This document shows, one piece after another, positions 35,233-43,794 of a DNA stretch of 64,000 nt. The translations under genes were made by a program, and so were the position numbers. The notes beneath the pieces are model-generated. The model saw only the letters and a program-made list of their open reading frames with translations, was not told the origin of the DNA and ran no database searches. The stretch spans positions 966,001 through 1,030,000 of the forward strand of contig NZ_CP151587.1 in assembly GCF_038396845.1 (NCBI RefSeq), written 5' to 3'. The DNA is from Gymnodinialimonas sp. 57CJ19 (GTDB taxonomy: Bacteria > Pseudomonadota > Alphaproteobacteria > Rhodobacterales > Rhodobacteraceae). Every line of letters starts with the position of its first letter. The first letter of the stretch is position 1.

Positions 35233-37290
35233 ATGTTGGTCGAACACCCCGACACATCTGCCCTTCTGAAAGCCACCTTCGGCTTTGATGATTTCCGCCC
35301 CGGTCAGGCAGAGATCGTAGAGGCTGTGGCCTCGGGCAAGGATGTGCTGGCGATCATGCCCACGGGGGGCGGTAAGTCCCTTTGTTTCCAATTGCCTGCG
35401 CTGATGCGCGACGGCGTGACTGTGGTGATCTCTCCCCTGATCGCGCTGATGCGCGACCAAGTGCGGGGCCTGCGCGAAGCGGGGGTTGAGGCGGGGGCTT
35501 TGACGTCCGGAAACACGCCCGAGGAAACCGATGCCGTGTGGGCGGGGCTAGAGGCCGGGACGCTGAAGCTTCTGTACCTCGCACCCGAAAGGCTGGCTTC
35601 GTCGGGCACCGAGCGGATGCTATCGCGTGCTGGCGTGTCGATGATCGCCGTGGATGAGGCCCATTGCGTCAGTCAATGGGGCCATGATTTTCGCCCTGAT
35701 TACCTGCGCTTAGGTGCGTTGCGGCGGGCCCTCAACGTGCCACTCGCCGCCTTCACAGCCACCGCCGATGCCGAAACCCGCGCCGAGATTTGTGAGCGTC
35801 TTTTTGACGCCGAGCCTGACGTTTTCCTGCACGGGTTCGATCGCCCCAACCTGACGTTGGCGTTCGAGGTCAAGAACCAGCCGCGCCAGCAGATCCTGTC
35901 TTTCGCCGCCGCCCGGAAGGGGCAGTCCGGCATCGTCTATTGCGGCACCCGCGCCAAGACGGAAACGCTGGCCCGCGCCCTGCGCGACGAAGGCCACAGC
36001 GCCTGCCACTACCACGGCGGGATGGAAGCCGAGGATCGCCGCATTGTCGAGACTCGGTTCAACCAAGAAGACGGCCTGATCGTTTGCGCCACGGTGGCTT
36101 TCGGGATGGGCGTCGACAAACCCGATATCCGTTGGGTCGCTCACGCAGATCTGCCCAAGTCGATCGAAGGCTATTATCAGGAAATCGGCCGCGCGGGCCG
36201 CGACGGCGCCCCCGCTGATACGCTCACGCTTTACGGCCCCGATGATATTCGTTTCCGCCGTCAGCAGGTGGACGAGGGACTCGCCCCGCCGGAACGCAAG
36301 ACCGCCGATCACGCCCGCCTCAACGCGCTGCTTGGCTTGGCTGAAGCGCAAGGGTGCCGCCGCAAGGTGTTGCTGTCCTACTTCGGCGATGCGTCCGAGG
36401 ATTGCGGCAATTGCGACCTCTGCGCCAAGCCGCCCGAGCTGTTCGATGCCTCGGTTGCCGTGCAAAAGGCGCTGTCGGTGATGTTGCGCACGGGCGAATA
36501 TTTCGGCGCGGGTCACCTGATTGACGTGCTGCTTGGGGCGCAGAACGAAAGGATCAAACAGCGCGGCCATGATCGCCTGTCCACCTACGGCATCGGCACC
36601 GAATTCGACAAACGCGGCTGGCAGGCCGTGTTCCGCCAGATGATGGGCCGCGACCTTGTGCGCCCCGATCCCGAACGTCACGGCGCCTTCCGCATGACCC
36701 AGGCCGCCCGCCCGATTTTGCGTGGCGAGGAAAGCATCACCCTGCGCAAAGACACCATTGCTAAGGCGCCGCGCCGCCCCGCCGTGAAGATGCTGGTGAG
36801 TGAGGAAGACGCGCCACTCATGTCCGCTCTCAAAGCCAAACGCCGCGCCCTGGCCGAGGAGGCCCGCGTGCCCGCCTACGTGATTTTCACCGATAAGACC
36901 CTGATCGAGATGGCCGAAAAGCGCCCCGCAACCCTCGATGAAATGGCCCGGATTTCCGGCGTCGGGGCCACCAAACTGGACCGCTATGGCACCGCGTTTC
37001 TACAGGTCATCACCGGCGACACCCCCGAGCCCGTCCACCCCGCCCGCCGGGCTCTTGCGGGCCGAGACGCGGGCGATGTGTTTGATCGGCTGATGGAGGT
37101 CCAACAAGACCTGATGCGCGGCGACGACGGGACGGGTAAATACCTGTCGGTGAACCATTCCACCCTGCGCAAGATAGCCGAACGCAAGCCCGCCTCGGTC
37201 CATGACCTCTCGCGCATCGCAGGCATGGGGGAAAAACAGATCGACCGCTTTGGGGATGCCTTCCTCGATGTCCTGCGAGAGGTTGGATAA
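35233..37290 (+). CDS. recQ: ATP-dependent DNA helicase RecQ, two HRDC domains
   Basis: A 3'-5' helicase of recombination repair. 685 residues, longer than E. coli RecQ (609). The helicase core has Walker A MPTGGGKSLCFQLP, DEAHCVSQWGHDFRPDY and motif VI EIGRAGRDG. The zinc site is CRRKVLLSYFGD ... CGNCDLC. The C-terminus holds an HRDC domain (about 530-600) and a second HRDC-like repeat (about 615-685), with parallel segments LIEMAEKRPATLDEMARISG and LRKIAERKPASVHDLSRIAG. Start MLVEHPDTSALL at 35233; the open frame begins upstream but lacks the family's N-terminus. Free-standing gene. Confidence 0.95.
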   Translation: MLVEHPDTSALLKATFGFDDFRPGQAEIVEAVASGKDVLAIMPTGGGKSLCFQLPALMRDGVTVVISPLIALMRDQVRGLREAGVEAGALTSGNTPEETDAVWAGLEAGTLKLLYLAPERLASSGTERMLSRAGVSMIAVDEAHCVSQWGHDFRPDYLRLGALRRALNVPLAAFTATADAETRAEICERLFDAEPDVFLHGFDRPNLTLAFEVKNQPRQQILSFAAARKGQSGIVYCGTRAKTETLARALRDEGHSACHYHGGMEAEDRRIVETRFNQEDGLIVCATVAFGMGVDKPDIRWVAHADLPKSIEGYYQEIGRAGRDGAPADTLTLYGPDDIRFRRQQVDEGLAPPERKTADHARLNALLGLAEAQGCRRKVLLSYFGDASEDCGNCDLCAKPPELFDASVAVQKALSVMLRTGEYFGAGHLIDVLLGAQNERIKQRGHDRLSTYGIGTEFDKRGWQAVFRQMMGRDLVRPDPERHGAFRMTQAARPILRGEESITLRKDTIAKAPRRPAVKMLVSEEDAPLMSALKAKRRALAEEARVPAYVIFTDKTLIEMAEKRPATLDEMARISGVGATKLDRYGTAFLQVITGDTPEPVHPARRALAGRDAGDVFDRLMEVQQDLMRGDDGTGKYLSVNHSTLRKIAERKPASVHDLSRIAGMGEKQIDRFGDAFLDVLREVG

Positions 37291-37335
37291 AGGCCCCCCG
37301 TCGCCTATATCAATTGCTCCAAAGGAGACCCGCCC

Positions 37336-38112
37336 ATGCTTACCGTGATTTCCCCCGCCAAGCGCCTCGATTGGGCCGCTCGCGATGTACAAACCACGAC
37401 GCCTGATTTCATGGATGACGCCGTGACCCTGGCGCGTGCCGCCAAACGTCTCAGCCAAGCGGACCTGCGCAAACTGATGGACATCAGCGCCGATCTCGCC
37501 AAACTCAACGCCGATCGCTTCAAGGCGTTCGAGACCGATGCCGAGGAAACCCGCCCTGCCGCTCTGGCCTTCGCGGGCGATACTTACACGGGGCTAGAGG
37601 CCACGAGCCTCGACGCTGAAACGCTCACCTACGCCCAAGACCACCTGCGCATCCTGTCCGGCCTCTACGGCCTGCTGCGCCCGCTCGATGCGATCAAGCC
37701 CTACCGGCTGGAAATGGGCAGCCGTCTGAAAACCCGCAAAGGCCCCTCTCTCTACGCCTACTGGGGGCCCCGCCTCTCCGAGGCTCTCAACACCCAGGCC
37801 CAAGCCGTGCAAACCGATACACTCATCAACTGTGCCTCAGTCGAATACTTCTCTGCGGTCGATGAAAAAGCCCTCAAACTCAACATCATCACCCCGCAGT
37901 TCTATGAGGAAAAACCCGGCGGACCCAAAATCGTCAGCTTCTTCGCCAAAAAAGCCCGTGGCGCGATGGCGCGTTTCATTCAGGAACGCCGCCTCGACGC
38001 CGCCTCCCAAATTCTTGACTTCGACACGGGCGGCTACACCCATGTCCCCGAATTGAGCACTCCGGAAAAGCCCGCCTTCCTGCGCACGGAAGCCGCCCAG
38101 AAAGCCGCCTGA
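37336..38112 (+). CDS. yaaA: Peroxide stress protein YaaA
   Basis: A 258-residue DUF328 protein. In E. coli YaaA lowers free iron during hydrogen peroxide stress and binds DNA. Signature: MLTVISPAKRLDW at the start, LYGLLRPLDAIKPYRLEMGSRL in the middle, and NCASVEYFSAVD then the C-terminal VSFFAKKARGAMARF. Full length. AAAGGAG precedes the ATG. A palindromic segment follows before the convergent DUF1244 gene. Confidence 0.95.
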   Translation: MLTVISPAKRLDWAARDVQTTTPDFMDDAVTLARAAKRLSQADLRKLMDISADLAKLNADRFKAFETDAEETRPAALAFAGDTYTGLEATSLDAETLTYAQDHLRILSGLYGLLRPLDAIKPYRLEMGSRLKTRKGPSLYAYWGPRLSEALNTQAQAVQTDTLINCASVEYFSAVDEKALKLNIITPQFYEEKPGGPKIVSFFAKKARGAMARFIQERRLDAASQILDFDTGGYTHVPELSTPEKPAFLRTEAAQKAA

Positions 38113-38157
38113 GCGCAGCCGCTCCTTCATCTTGGCCTTACAACTCTCAGGGGGGCC

Positions 38158-38174
38158 GGGGGATGAAATCCCCC
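38158..38174. terminator. Palindrome between yaaA and the DUF1244 gene
   Basis: GGGGGAT / ATCCCCC with a 3-base loop between two convergent genes. No long T-tract on either strand, so terminator function is a guess. Confidence 0.5.
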
Positions 38175-38187
38175 GCTTTCCCCGCCT

Positions 38188-38484
38188 TCAGTGATCGGGC
38201 TTATTCACCTCAAACGCGGCCTTTTGCGCATCAGTGGCGTCGAGCTGGTACTTTGCCTTCCACTCGGCAAACGGCATCCCGTACACAATTTCCCTCGCGG
38301 CATCCTTATCCATCTCGACGCCGCGCTCTGCGGCCTCTTCCTGATACCAACGGCTCAGGCAGTTTCGGCAGAAACCCGTCAGGTTCATCATGTCGATGTT
38401 CTGCACGTCCTTGCGGCTGTCCAGATGTGCAAGAAGACGGCGGAAGGCAGCGGCTTCCAGTTCGGTGGTGGTGGGCTCGCTCAT
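38188..38484 (-). CDS. DUF1244 family protein
   Basis: A 98-residue protein of the DUF1244 family, found widely in proteobacteria, function unknown. The conserved core AAAFRRLLAHLDSRKDVQNIDMMNL followed by GFCRNCLSRWY, with two Cys, and the end VYGMPFAEWKAKYQ are clear. The start ATG at 38484 is followed by a short variable segment. The N-formylglutamate amidohydrolase gene is directly upstream, 22 bases away. Confidence 0.92.
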   Translation of the reverse strand: MSEPTTTELEAAAFRRLLAHLDSRKDVQNIDMMNLTGFCRNCLSRWYQEEAAERGVEMDKDAAREIVYGMPFAEWKAKYQLDATDAQKAAFEVNKPDH

Positions 38485-38506
38485 ATCATCACTCCTGTTC
38501 TTTCGG

Positions 38507-39244
38507 TCACAGATCGGCACTGCGCGCGGTGGCTTCAAGAAGCGTGGCCAAGCGTGCGCCCCAGGCAACCTGATCTTTTTCTGTTTCAATAAGATCGTTG
38601 CGCACTTCGATCAGCACATGCACGTGCCCCGGTTTCACGGCATGGCGGTCCAGCGCGTCGCCGGGAAGGTGGCCGACGTAGGGCTCATTGTCCCCCACGC
38701 ACAGGTCATCTTCGTCGCGGAGCCGTGCCAGAAACGGATAAGCCAGTCGCGTGTCGCCCGCATAGAGCACGGCCACATGCCAAGGCCGAGGCTCACGCCC
38801 CCGCAGTTGTGGCGTAAAGCTGTGGATCGACACGATCAACGGCGCGTCGCGTGCGGCGATCACATCTGTCAGGGCCGCGTGATAGGGGCGATGAAAGCGT
38901 TCAAGGCGTCGCTGGAGTTCGGCCTCAGAGGCGCCGCGATTGGCAGGAATGATCGAGCCGTCGTAAATTTGCATCAATAGTGTCGGATCATCCTCACCCC
39001 GGTTCGGGTCGATCACCAACCGAGAAAATCGCGACGCCACAACCGGGGCAGACAGCGCCTCGCCCATCGCTTTTGCCACCCCCAAAGCGCCCACATCATA
39101 GGCGATGTGGCGGGCCATATCTTCGGGCGGAAGGCCAAGGTCCCCCCCCGCCACGTCGTCGGGCACCCGGTTGCTGGCGTGGTCGCAGGTCACAACCCAC
39201 CGCCCGCCGCGTTCTGCCCCGAAAATCTCTACTGCGTCGGTCAT
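38507..39244 (-). CDS. N-formylglutamate amidohydrolase
   Basis: A 245-residue zinc hydrolase that removes formate from N-formylglutamate in histidine breakdown or related acyl-amino acids. Family features: WVVTCDHASNRVP near the N-terminus, the helical HIAYDVGALGVAKAMGEAL, LVIDPNRGEDDPTLL, then VSIHSFTPQL and VLIEVRNDLI. Cytoplasmic. It sits with DUF1244 upstream of and divergent from pyk, a frequent Rhodobacterales arrangement; no hut genes are adjacent, so a histidine role is unproven. Confidence 0.92.
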   Translation of the reverse strand: MTDAVEIFGAERGGRWVVTCDHASNRVPDDVAGGDLGLPPEDMARHIAYDVGALGVAKAMGEALSAPVVASRFSRLVIDPNRGEDDPTLLMQIYDGSIIPANRGASEAELQRRLERFHRPYHAALTDVIAARDAPLIVSIHSFTPQLRGREPRPWHVAVLYAGDTRLAYPFLARLRDEDDLCVGDNEPYVGHLPGDALDRHAVKPGHVHVLIEVRNDLIETEKDQVAWGARLATLLEATARSADL

Positions 39245-39421
39245 TCAATCTTCATCCAAACTTGCGAGATCCCACGGGTAAGACGGACTGCGGCCAAACG
39301 CCAGCGCTCTGGCCGGTTGTTTGAAGCCACGTTTTGCTTCAATAGGGGGCAACAGCGTGAATGATAGCGCAAACATCGCCTGTTCAGGGGCGTTAAACGT
39401 ACGATAGAGGACGAAAGAGCC

Positions 39422-40870
39422 ATGAAACGCGACCGTAACGTCAAGATTGTAGCAACGCTTGGCCCTGCGTCAGACGATTACGAGATGATCCGAGCCCTGC
39501 ACGAGGCGGGCGCAGACGTGTTTCGTTTGAACATGTCTCACGGCGATCACGCGGAGATTGCGGTCCGTCACGGGATCATCCGTCAGATTGAAGCGGATCT
39601 GGGCCAGCCCATCGCCATCCTTGCGGACCTTCAAGGCCCCAAGCTGCGCGTCGGCGTGTTCGACAATGACGAAGGCTATGATCTTGAGGTCGGCGGATCG
39701 TTCCGCATGGACCTTGATGATACCCCCGGCGACGCGACCCGCGTGCAGCTTCCCCATACCGAAATCTTCGCCGCCCTGGAGCCGGGCGCGCATCTGCTGA
39801 TCAACGACGGCAAAATCCGCGTGAAAGTGGTTGAATGCGGCAAGGATTTTGCGGATTGCGAAGTGCTTGCGGGCGGGCGGATTTCCAACCGCAAGGGCGT
39901 GAATGTACCTGACGTGGTACTGCCCTTGGCGGCGCTGTCCGAGAAGGACCGCAAAGACCTCGAATTCGTGTGCGAACTGGGCGTCGATTGGCTGGCCTTG
40001 TCGTTTGTGCAGCGCAAGGAAGACGTGGAAGAGGCGCGTAACCTTGCCAGGGGGCGCGCGGCAATCCTGTCAAAGATCGAAAAGCCCTCGGCGGTAACTA
40101 ACTTCGGTGAAATCCTCGATGCCTCTGACGGCATCATGGTCGCCCGCGGCGATCTGGGGGTGGAGCTTCCGGTGCAGAACGTGCCGCCGATCCAGAAGCG
40201 TCTGGTGCGCAAGTGCCGCAATGCCGCCAAGCCGGTGATTGTGGCCACCCAGATGCTGGAAAGCATGATCGAATCGCCAATGCCCACCCGCGCCGAAGTG
40301 TCAGACGTGGCGGCGGCGATCTATGAAGGTGCTGACGCCATCATGCTCAGCGCTGAATCTGCGGCCGGTGACTTCCCGATTGAGGCCGTGACCACGATGA
40401 ACAATGTGGCGGTTGAGGTCGAAAATGATACCACCTACCGCGAAGTGATTGAAGCCAGCCGCGGCGGCAAGAAAGAGACCGTCGCAGACGCCATCGTGTC
40501 CGCCGCCCGCGAAATTGCTGAGACGACGAACATCAAGCTGATCTGCTGCTTCTCGGAATCCGGCTCCACCGCGGCGCTGACAGCACGCGAGCGTCCCAAT
40601 GTGCCGATCCTTGCCCTGACATCGCGCCAAGCCACCGCGCGGCGGATGTGCCTGACCTGGGGCTGCCACTGCGTGAAAGTCGGTGCCGTTGGCCGCTTTA
40701 AGGAAGCGGTTATCAACGCAGTCCGGGCCGCCACGTCGGAAGGCTTGGCAGAGCAGGACGATCAGATCGTGGTGACGGCGGGCGTGCCTTTCGGGCAGTC
40801 GGGCTCCACCAACATTCTGCGAATCGCCCCTTGTGATGAGCGCCTGATTTTCGCGTCCGAACTGGAATGA
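39422..40870 (+). CDS. pyk: Pyruvate kinase
   Basis: Glycolytic enzyme making ATP and pyruvate from phosphoenolpyruvate. 482 residues, full length. Signature parts: VKIVATLGPAS, VFRLNMSHGDH, ADLQGPKLRVG, LSKIEKPSAV (catalytic Lys), DGIMVARGDLGVELP and MLESMIESPMPTRAEVSDVA with the Mg/substrate Glu and Thr. The C-terminal allosteric domain is present. The stop overlaps the next small gene by ATGA. Confidence 0.97.
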   Translation: MKRDRNVKIVATLGPASDDYEMIRALHEAGADVFRLNMSHGDHAEIAVRHGIIRQIEADLGQPIAILADLQGPKLRVGVFDNDEGYDLEVGGSFRMDLDDTPGDATRVQLPHTEIFAALEPGAHLLINDGKIRVKVVECGKDFADCEVLAGGRISNRKGVNVPDVVLPLAALSEKDRKDLEFVCELGVDWLALSFVQRKEDVEEARNLARGRAAILSKIEKPSAVTNFGEILDASDGIMVARGDLGVELPVQNVPPIQKRLVRKCRNAAKPVIVATQMLESMIESPMPTRAEVSDVAAAIYEGADAIMLSAESAAGDFPIEAVTTMNNVAVEVENDTTYREVIEASRGGKKETVADAIVSAAREIAETTNIKLICCFSESGSTAALTARERPNVPILALTSRQATARRMCLTWGCHCVKVGAVGRFKEAVINAVRAATSEGLAEQDDQIVVTAGVPFGQSGSTNILRIAPCDERLIFASELE

Positions 40871-41103
40871 CCCTTCCCCTCAGCGCTGATATCATTCTGG
40901 TAATCGCAACCTTGGTCGGGATCTTGTCGCTCTCGTCCATTGTTGCGGCCTGGACGATGAAGCGCTGGCCGATCATTGCGTTGATCTCTTTCGCTATCGC
41001 CATTGGCCTTGGCGTCTATGTGCATATGAACGAACCGGACGGTTTGCAGGTGGTGGATATCCCCGACGCCTTTATCTCTGTCGCGGCACAGGTTCTGAAC
41101 TAG
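40867..41103 (+). CDS. Small two-helix membrane protein coupled to pyk
   Basis: A 78-residue protein with two predicted membrane helices (about 7-29 and 33-52) and a short polar C-terminal tail. No family recognised. It starts within the pyk stop (ATGA), which supports it being a real gene. Role unknown. Confidence 0.72.
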   Translation: MTLPLSADIILVIATLVGILSLSSIVAAWTMKRWPIIALISFAIAIGLGVYVHMNEPDGLQVVDIPDAFISVAAQVLN

Positions 41104-41271
41104 GCCACATTCGCGGTATGTGGCGAAAAAGTTGGTTTCGCCCTTGGGAAGAAGGCTTTGGTCTTGCACGAAAGCGGACTTCGTCCTAAACGACCGCTTC
41201 CTACGGTGCGTCCGGCCACAAACGGCATGCCGACGCGCGCCCGAACCACTCGAACAAGACAGGAGTTGGAA
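41104..41271 (+). promoter_or_regulatory. Leader region of rpmI-rplT
   Basis: A 168-base segment ahead of rpmI. It has several short inverted repeats, for example AAGCGG/CCGCTT around 41170-41205 and GGCGAAA/TTTCGCC at about 41119-41141, and probably contains the promoter. Ribosomal operons for L35-L20 are often autoregulated through such leaders in other bacteria; no known RNA motif is recognised here. Confidence 0.4.
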
Positions 41272-41472
41272 ATGCCGAAGATGAAGACAAAATCGAGCGC
41301 GAAGAAGCGCTTCAAAGTGACAGGCACCGGTAAGGTGATGGCCGCCCAAGCGGGTAAACAGCACGGGATGATCAAGCGGAGCAACAAGTTCCTCCGCAAT
41401 GCTCGGGGGATGCAGGTTCTGTCTGACCCCGACCAGAAGATCGCAAAATCCTACATGCCATACGACCGCTAA
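41272..41472 (+). CDS. rpmI: 50S ribosomal protein L35
   Basis: A 66-residue basic protein of the large subunit. [20 protein letters not shown] and the following [17 protein letters not shown] are diagnostic. AGGAG lies upstream of the ATG. rplT follows after 12 bases. Confidence 0.98.
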   Translation: MPKMKTKSSAKKRFKVTGTGKVMAAQAGKQHGMIKRSNKFLRNARGMQVLSDPDQKIAKSYMPYDR

Positions 41473-41484
41473 GGAGGCCCGGAT

Positions 41485-41844
41485 ATGTCCCGTACCAAAG
41501 GTGGAACCGTCACTCATCGTCGCCACAAGAAAGTCATCGACGCAGCCAAAGGTTACTATGGCGCGCGTTCGACGAACTTCCGCACCGCGACACAGGCCGT
41601 CGACAAGGCCAACCAATACGCCACGCGTGACCGCAAGAACCGCAAGCGCCAGTTCCGCGCCCTGTGGATCCAGCGTATCAACGCGGCCGTGCGTCAGCAT
41701 GACGAAGCTCTGACATACTCGCGCTTCATCAACGGTCTGGCGAAAGCTGGCATTGAGGTGGACCGTAAGGTTCTGGCCGATCTGGCCGTGCACGAGCCCG
41801 ATGCGTTCAGCGCAATCGTAGATCAGGCGAAGGCAGCGCTTTAA
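41485..41844 (+). CDS. rplT: 50S ribosomal protein L20
   Basis: A 119-residue rRNA-binding protein needed for early 50S assembly. The Lys/Arg-rich N-terminal arm [21 protein letters not shown] and the globular part ([21 protein letters not shown] ... [25 protein letters not shown]) are typical. AGGAGG upstream. A strong terminator follows 26 bases after the stop. Confidence 0.98.
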   Translation: MSRTKGGTVTHRRHKKVIDAAKGYYGARSTNFRTATQAVDKANQYATRDRKNRKRQFRALWIQRINAAVRQHDEALTYSRFINGLAKAGIEVDRKVLADLAVHEPDAFSAIVDQAKAAL

Positions 41845-41870
41845 GCGCTTCCTTCTCTGAGAGATAACAA

Positions 41871-41908
41871 AAAACCCCGCGGCACCGGAAAGGCGCCGCG
41901 GGGTTTTT
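41871..41908 (+). terminator. Terminator of the rpmI-rplT operon
   Basis: Stem CCCCGCGGC / GCCGCGGGG extended by AAAA and TTTT arms, with an 11-base loop and five T residues. Confidence 0.93.
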
Positions 41909-41956
41909 CTTTGTCGTGGTGTCGGCGGCCGCTTTCACGGCACGCCGGACTTATCG

Positions 41957-42400
41957 TTAGGCGATGGCGCGGCTCATCTGCTCCAAACCACGGCGCTGTG
42001 CTACGGGGGCGATATCCTGGTCGCCAGAACGGTCAAAGTCGCTTGCGCCCTGGACGCGCTGCACAAAGGCTTCTGCCTGTTGCTGCGTTGTGGCTTCGCT
42101 GGCCACTTGCAGGTCCATGTCGCTGCTTGGGTAGCCTTCAAACAAAGCGCCCTCGTAGCGGCCGACCCGCTCGCGGGTGCGGGTGAGGTCTTCGTTCAAT
42201 GTCACCACTTCCGCTTCCAGCCGCGCGACATCCTTGTGAGCCTGCTTTGCGTCCCGTTGGGACCGGGCAAGGCGGGCTTGGTAAGCCATGACGCGGTTTG
42301 CGATCGTGGCCGTGAAATGGGCGCGGGCCAGAAGGTAGCCGCCGACACCGGCAGAGCTGATCAACAGAAGGACCAGCAGCAAGTTCATGAATACGGACAT
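41957..42400 (-). CDS. Single-helix coiled-coil protein, partner of OmpA-domain gene
   Basis: A 147-residue protein with one N-terminal membrane helix (about 5-26) and a coiled coil (about 40-90, heptad-like LARSQRDAKQAHKDVARLEAE). The C-terminal third is polar. Unknown function. It is downstream of and in the same direction as the OmpA-domain gene, 18 bases apart; the pair may form one envelope complex. Confidence 0.75.
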   Translation of the reverse strand: MSVFMNLLLVLLLISSAGVGGYLLARAHFTATIANRVMAYQARLARSQRDAKQAHKDVARLEAEVVTLNEDLTRTRERVGRYEGALFEGYPSSDMDLQVASEATTQQQAEAFVQRVQGASDFDRSGDQDIAPVAQRRGLEQMSRAIA

Positions 42401-42418
42401 GGTTCGTTACCTTTCAGG

Positions 42419-43249
42419 TTACTGGCGCAGGGCCACAACGGCGAATTCGACGCGGCGGCTGAGGGCTTGGGCTTGCTCGGCGGGGGTGTCTGCCAGAAGC
42501 TGGCGGGACCCGAAACCGATGGGCTCATAATAGGTGGTGTCGTGACCGGCAGCGGCAATCGCCTCGATCACGGATTCAGCGCGTTCCCAGGACAGAAGCA
42601 GGTTCTGAGTCTCGTCGCCGGTGGCGTCGGAGTGGCCCCGCACCATGACCCGGATACCCGAGCACGATGCCACGCCTTCCGCGAACGAATAAGCGGCGTC
42701 CATGTCTTCCGACGCGGCATTGGTGGACCCTGCCGAGAAGCGAACCGACAAACGGTCAGCGGCGCCCTGCAGGTTCTCGCGGCAAATCTCGGCCTGGGCT
42801 TCGGTCAGAACGGGGCGCGTTGCGGCGCGGCGCTCTTCGCGGCCTGTCGCGGCGTCAACAGAGAGGGAGGTGAACACCAGCTCTTCTTCCTCGGGGGCGT
42901 CTTGGGACAACTCCAAGGCGGTTTCCAGAACCGGCGGCAGCTCTTGTGCAGCCACGTCGGCTACGTCTTCCACCACGGGGGCCGTCTGCGGGGCAACGGC
43001 GGGCTGGATTGCGGCGACAGGTGCGATAGGGGCAGCCGATCCAAGGGCGGCCATCGGGCGCGGTGTTTGCCCCGTCGCAAGGAAGCCACCGGCCACACCG
43101 GAGACGGTGAACAGGCCTGCTGCCAGCAACACCGACGGTGTCGCGACCAGCTTGCGATAATGATCTGCACGACGCGATGCGTGGGCCAGGCGTTGGCCGG
43201 CGTCGTCGTGTTCCATGTCTTGCTGCATGCGTTTTCTAAAGATCGCCAT
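42419..43249 (-). CDS. Inner-membrane-anchored OmpA-domain protein
   Basis: A 276-residue protein. A charged N-terminal segment (1-35) is followed by one membrane helix (about 36-60), an Ala/Pro/Glu-rich linker (60-145), and a C-terminal OmpA-like peptidoglycan-binding domain (150-276) with VMVRGHSDATGDETQNLLLS and FGSRQLLADTPAEQAQALSRRVEFA. The Asp in GHSDATG and the Arg in SRRVEF that hold diaminopimelate are present. Topology resembles MotB/TolR-like anchors rather than a true outer-membrane OmpA. The ATG at 43249 fits. A large gene-free gap lies upstream. Confidence 0.87.
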   Translation of the reverse strand: MAIFRKRMQQDMEHDDAGQRLAHASRRADHYRKLVATPSVLLAAGLFTVSGVAGGFLATGQTPRPMAALGSAAPIAPVAAIQPAVAPQTAPVVEDVADVAAQELPPVLETALELSQDAPEEEELVFTSLSVDAATGREERRAATRPVLTEAQAEICRENLQGAADRLSVRFSAGSTNAASEDMDAAYSFAEGVASCSGIRVMVRGHSDATGDETQNLLLSWERAESVIEAIAAAGHDTTYYEPIGFGSRQLLADTPAEQAQALSRRVEFAVVALRQ

Positions 43250-43794
43250 CAAACATACTCCGTTTGTGTAGACGACGCGCCTAAGAGCGTTGCGCCGTCT
43301 GGATACGCTACGGATACACGGGTGAAAGGTGTTGATATGGCGACCCAGCCGCACCGGAGTGCGCGTATTCGGCGCTGTCCCGCACCGACAATCCCCACAA
43401 GGGGAGCCAAGCATCGAGGGATCACCCTCGAGTGTCTGAAGACCAACATGCTCACGTGTACCTGCCCAATATTTGCCGGTGCTTTGATGCCCGACTTGGG
43501 GTCGAAACTGAGGCTAAGCCCCATTTCAGTCAATGATTTGACACGGTTACGTCCGATGACGCCGCCTATCTGTTGCAGGAATGCCGCCTTGTGCCTGTTC
43601 TCGATCTTGGCACAAGTGTCGTTATTTTTGTTTTAAAACAGATATTTGCGTTGCGGGTATACAGGTCGATTTGTTCCCAAAGTGCGCTTTGGAAGAATGT
43701 GGCGGGAATAAGGCACGCCCCAGCCGCCAGCTTGCATTCCCGCCGCCCCCCGCTTAGGGATTTTCCCAGAAATCTGAGGCAGGAGCGCGAAAAA
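43250..43794. other. Intergenic region between the OmpA-domain gene and pheS
   Basis: A 545-base gap with no convincing gene. It holds a perfect TCGAGGG/CCCTCGA hairpin at about 43412-43429, and AT-richer sequence around 43615-43660. It must contain divergent promoters. No leader peptide rich in Phe codons was recognised ahead of pheS. Confidence 0.55.

Noticed and set aside
42080..43636. A 518-codon plus-strand frame over the OmpA and coiled-coil genes
   Set aside because: Shadow of the minus-strand genes; no family-like sequence and no ribosome binding site.
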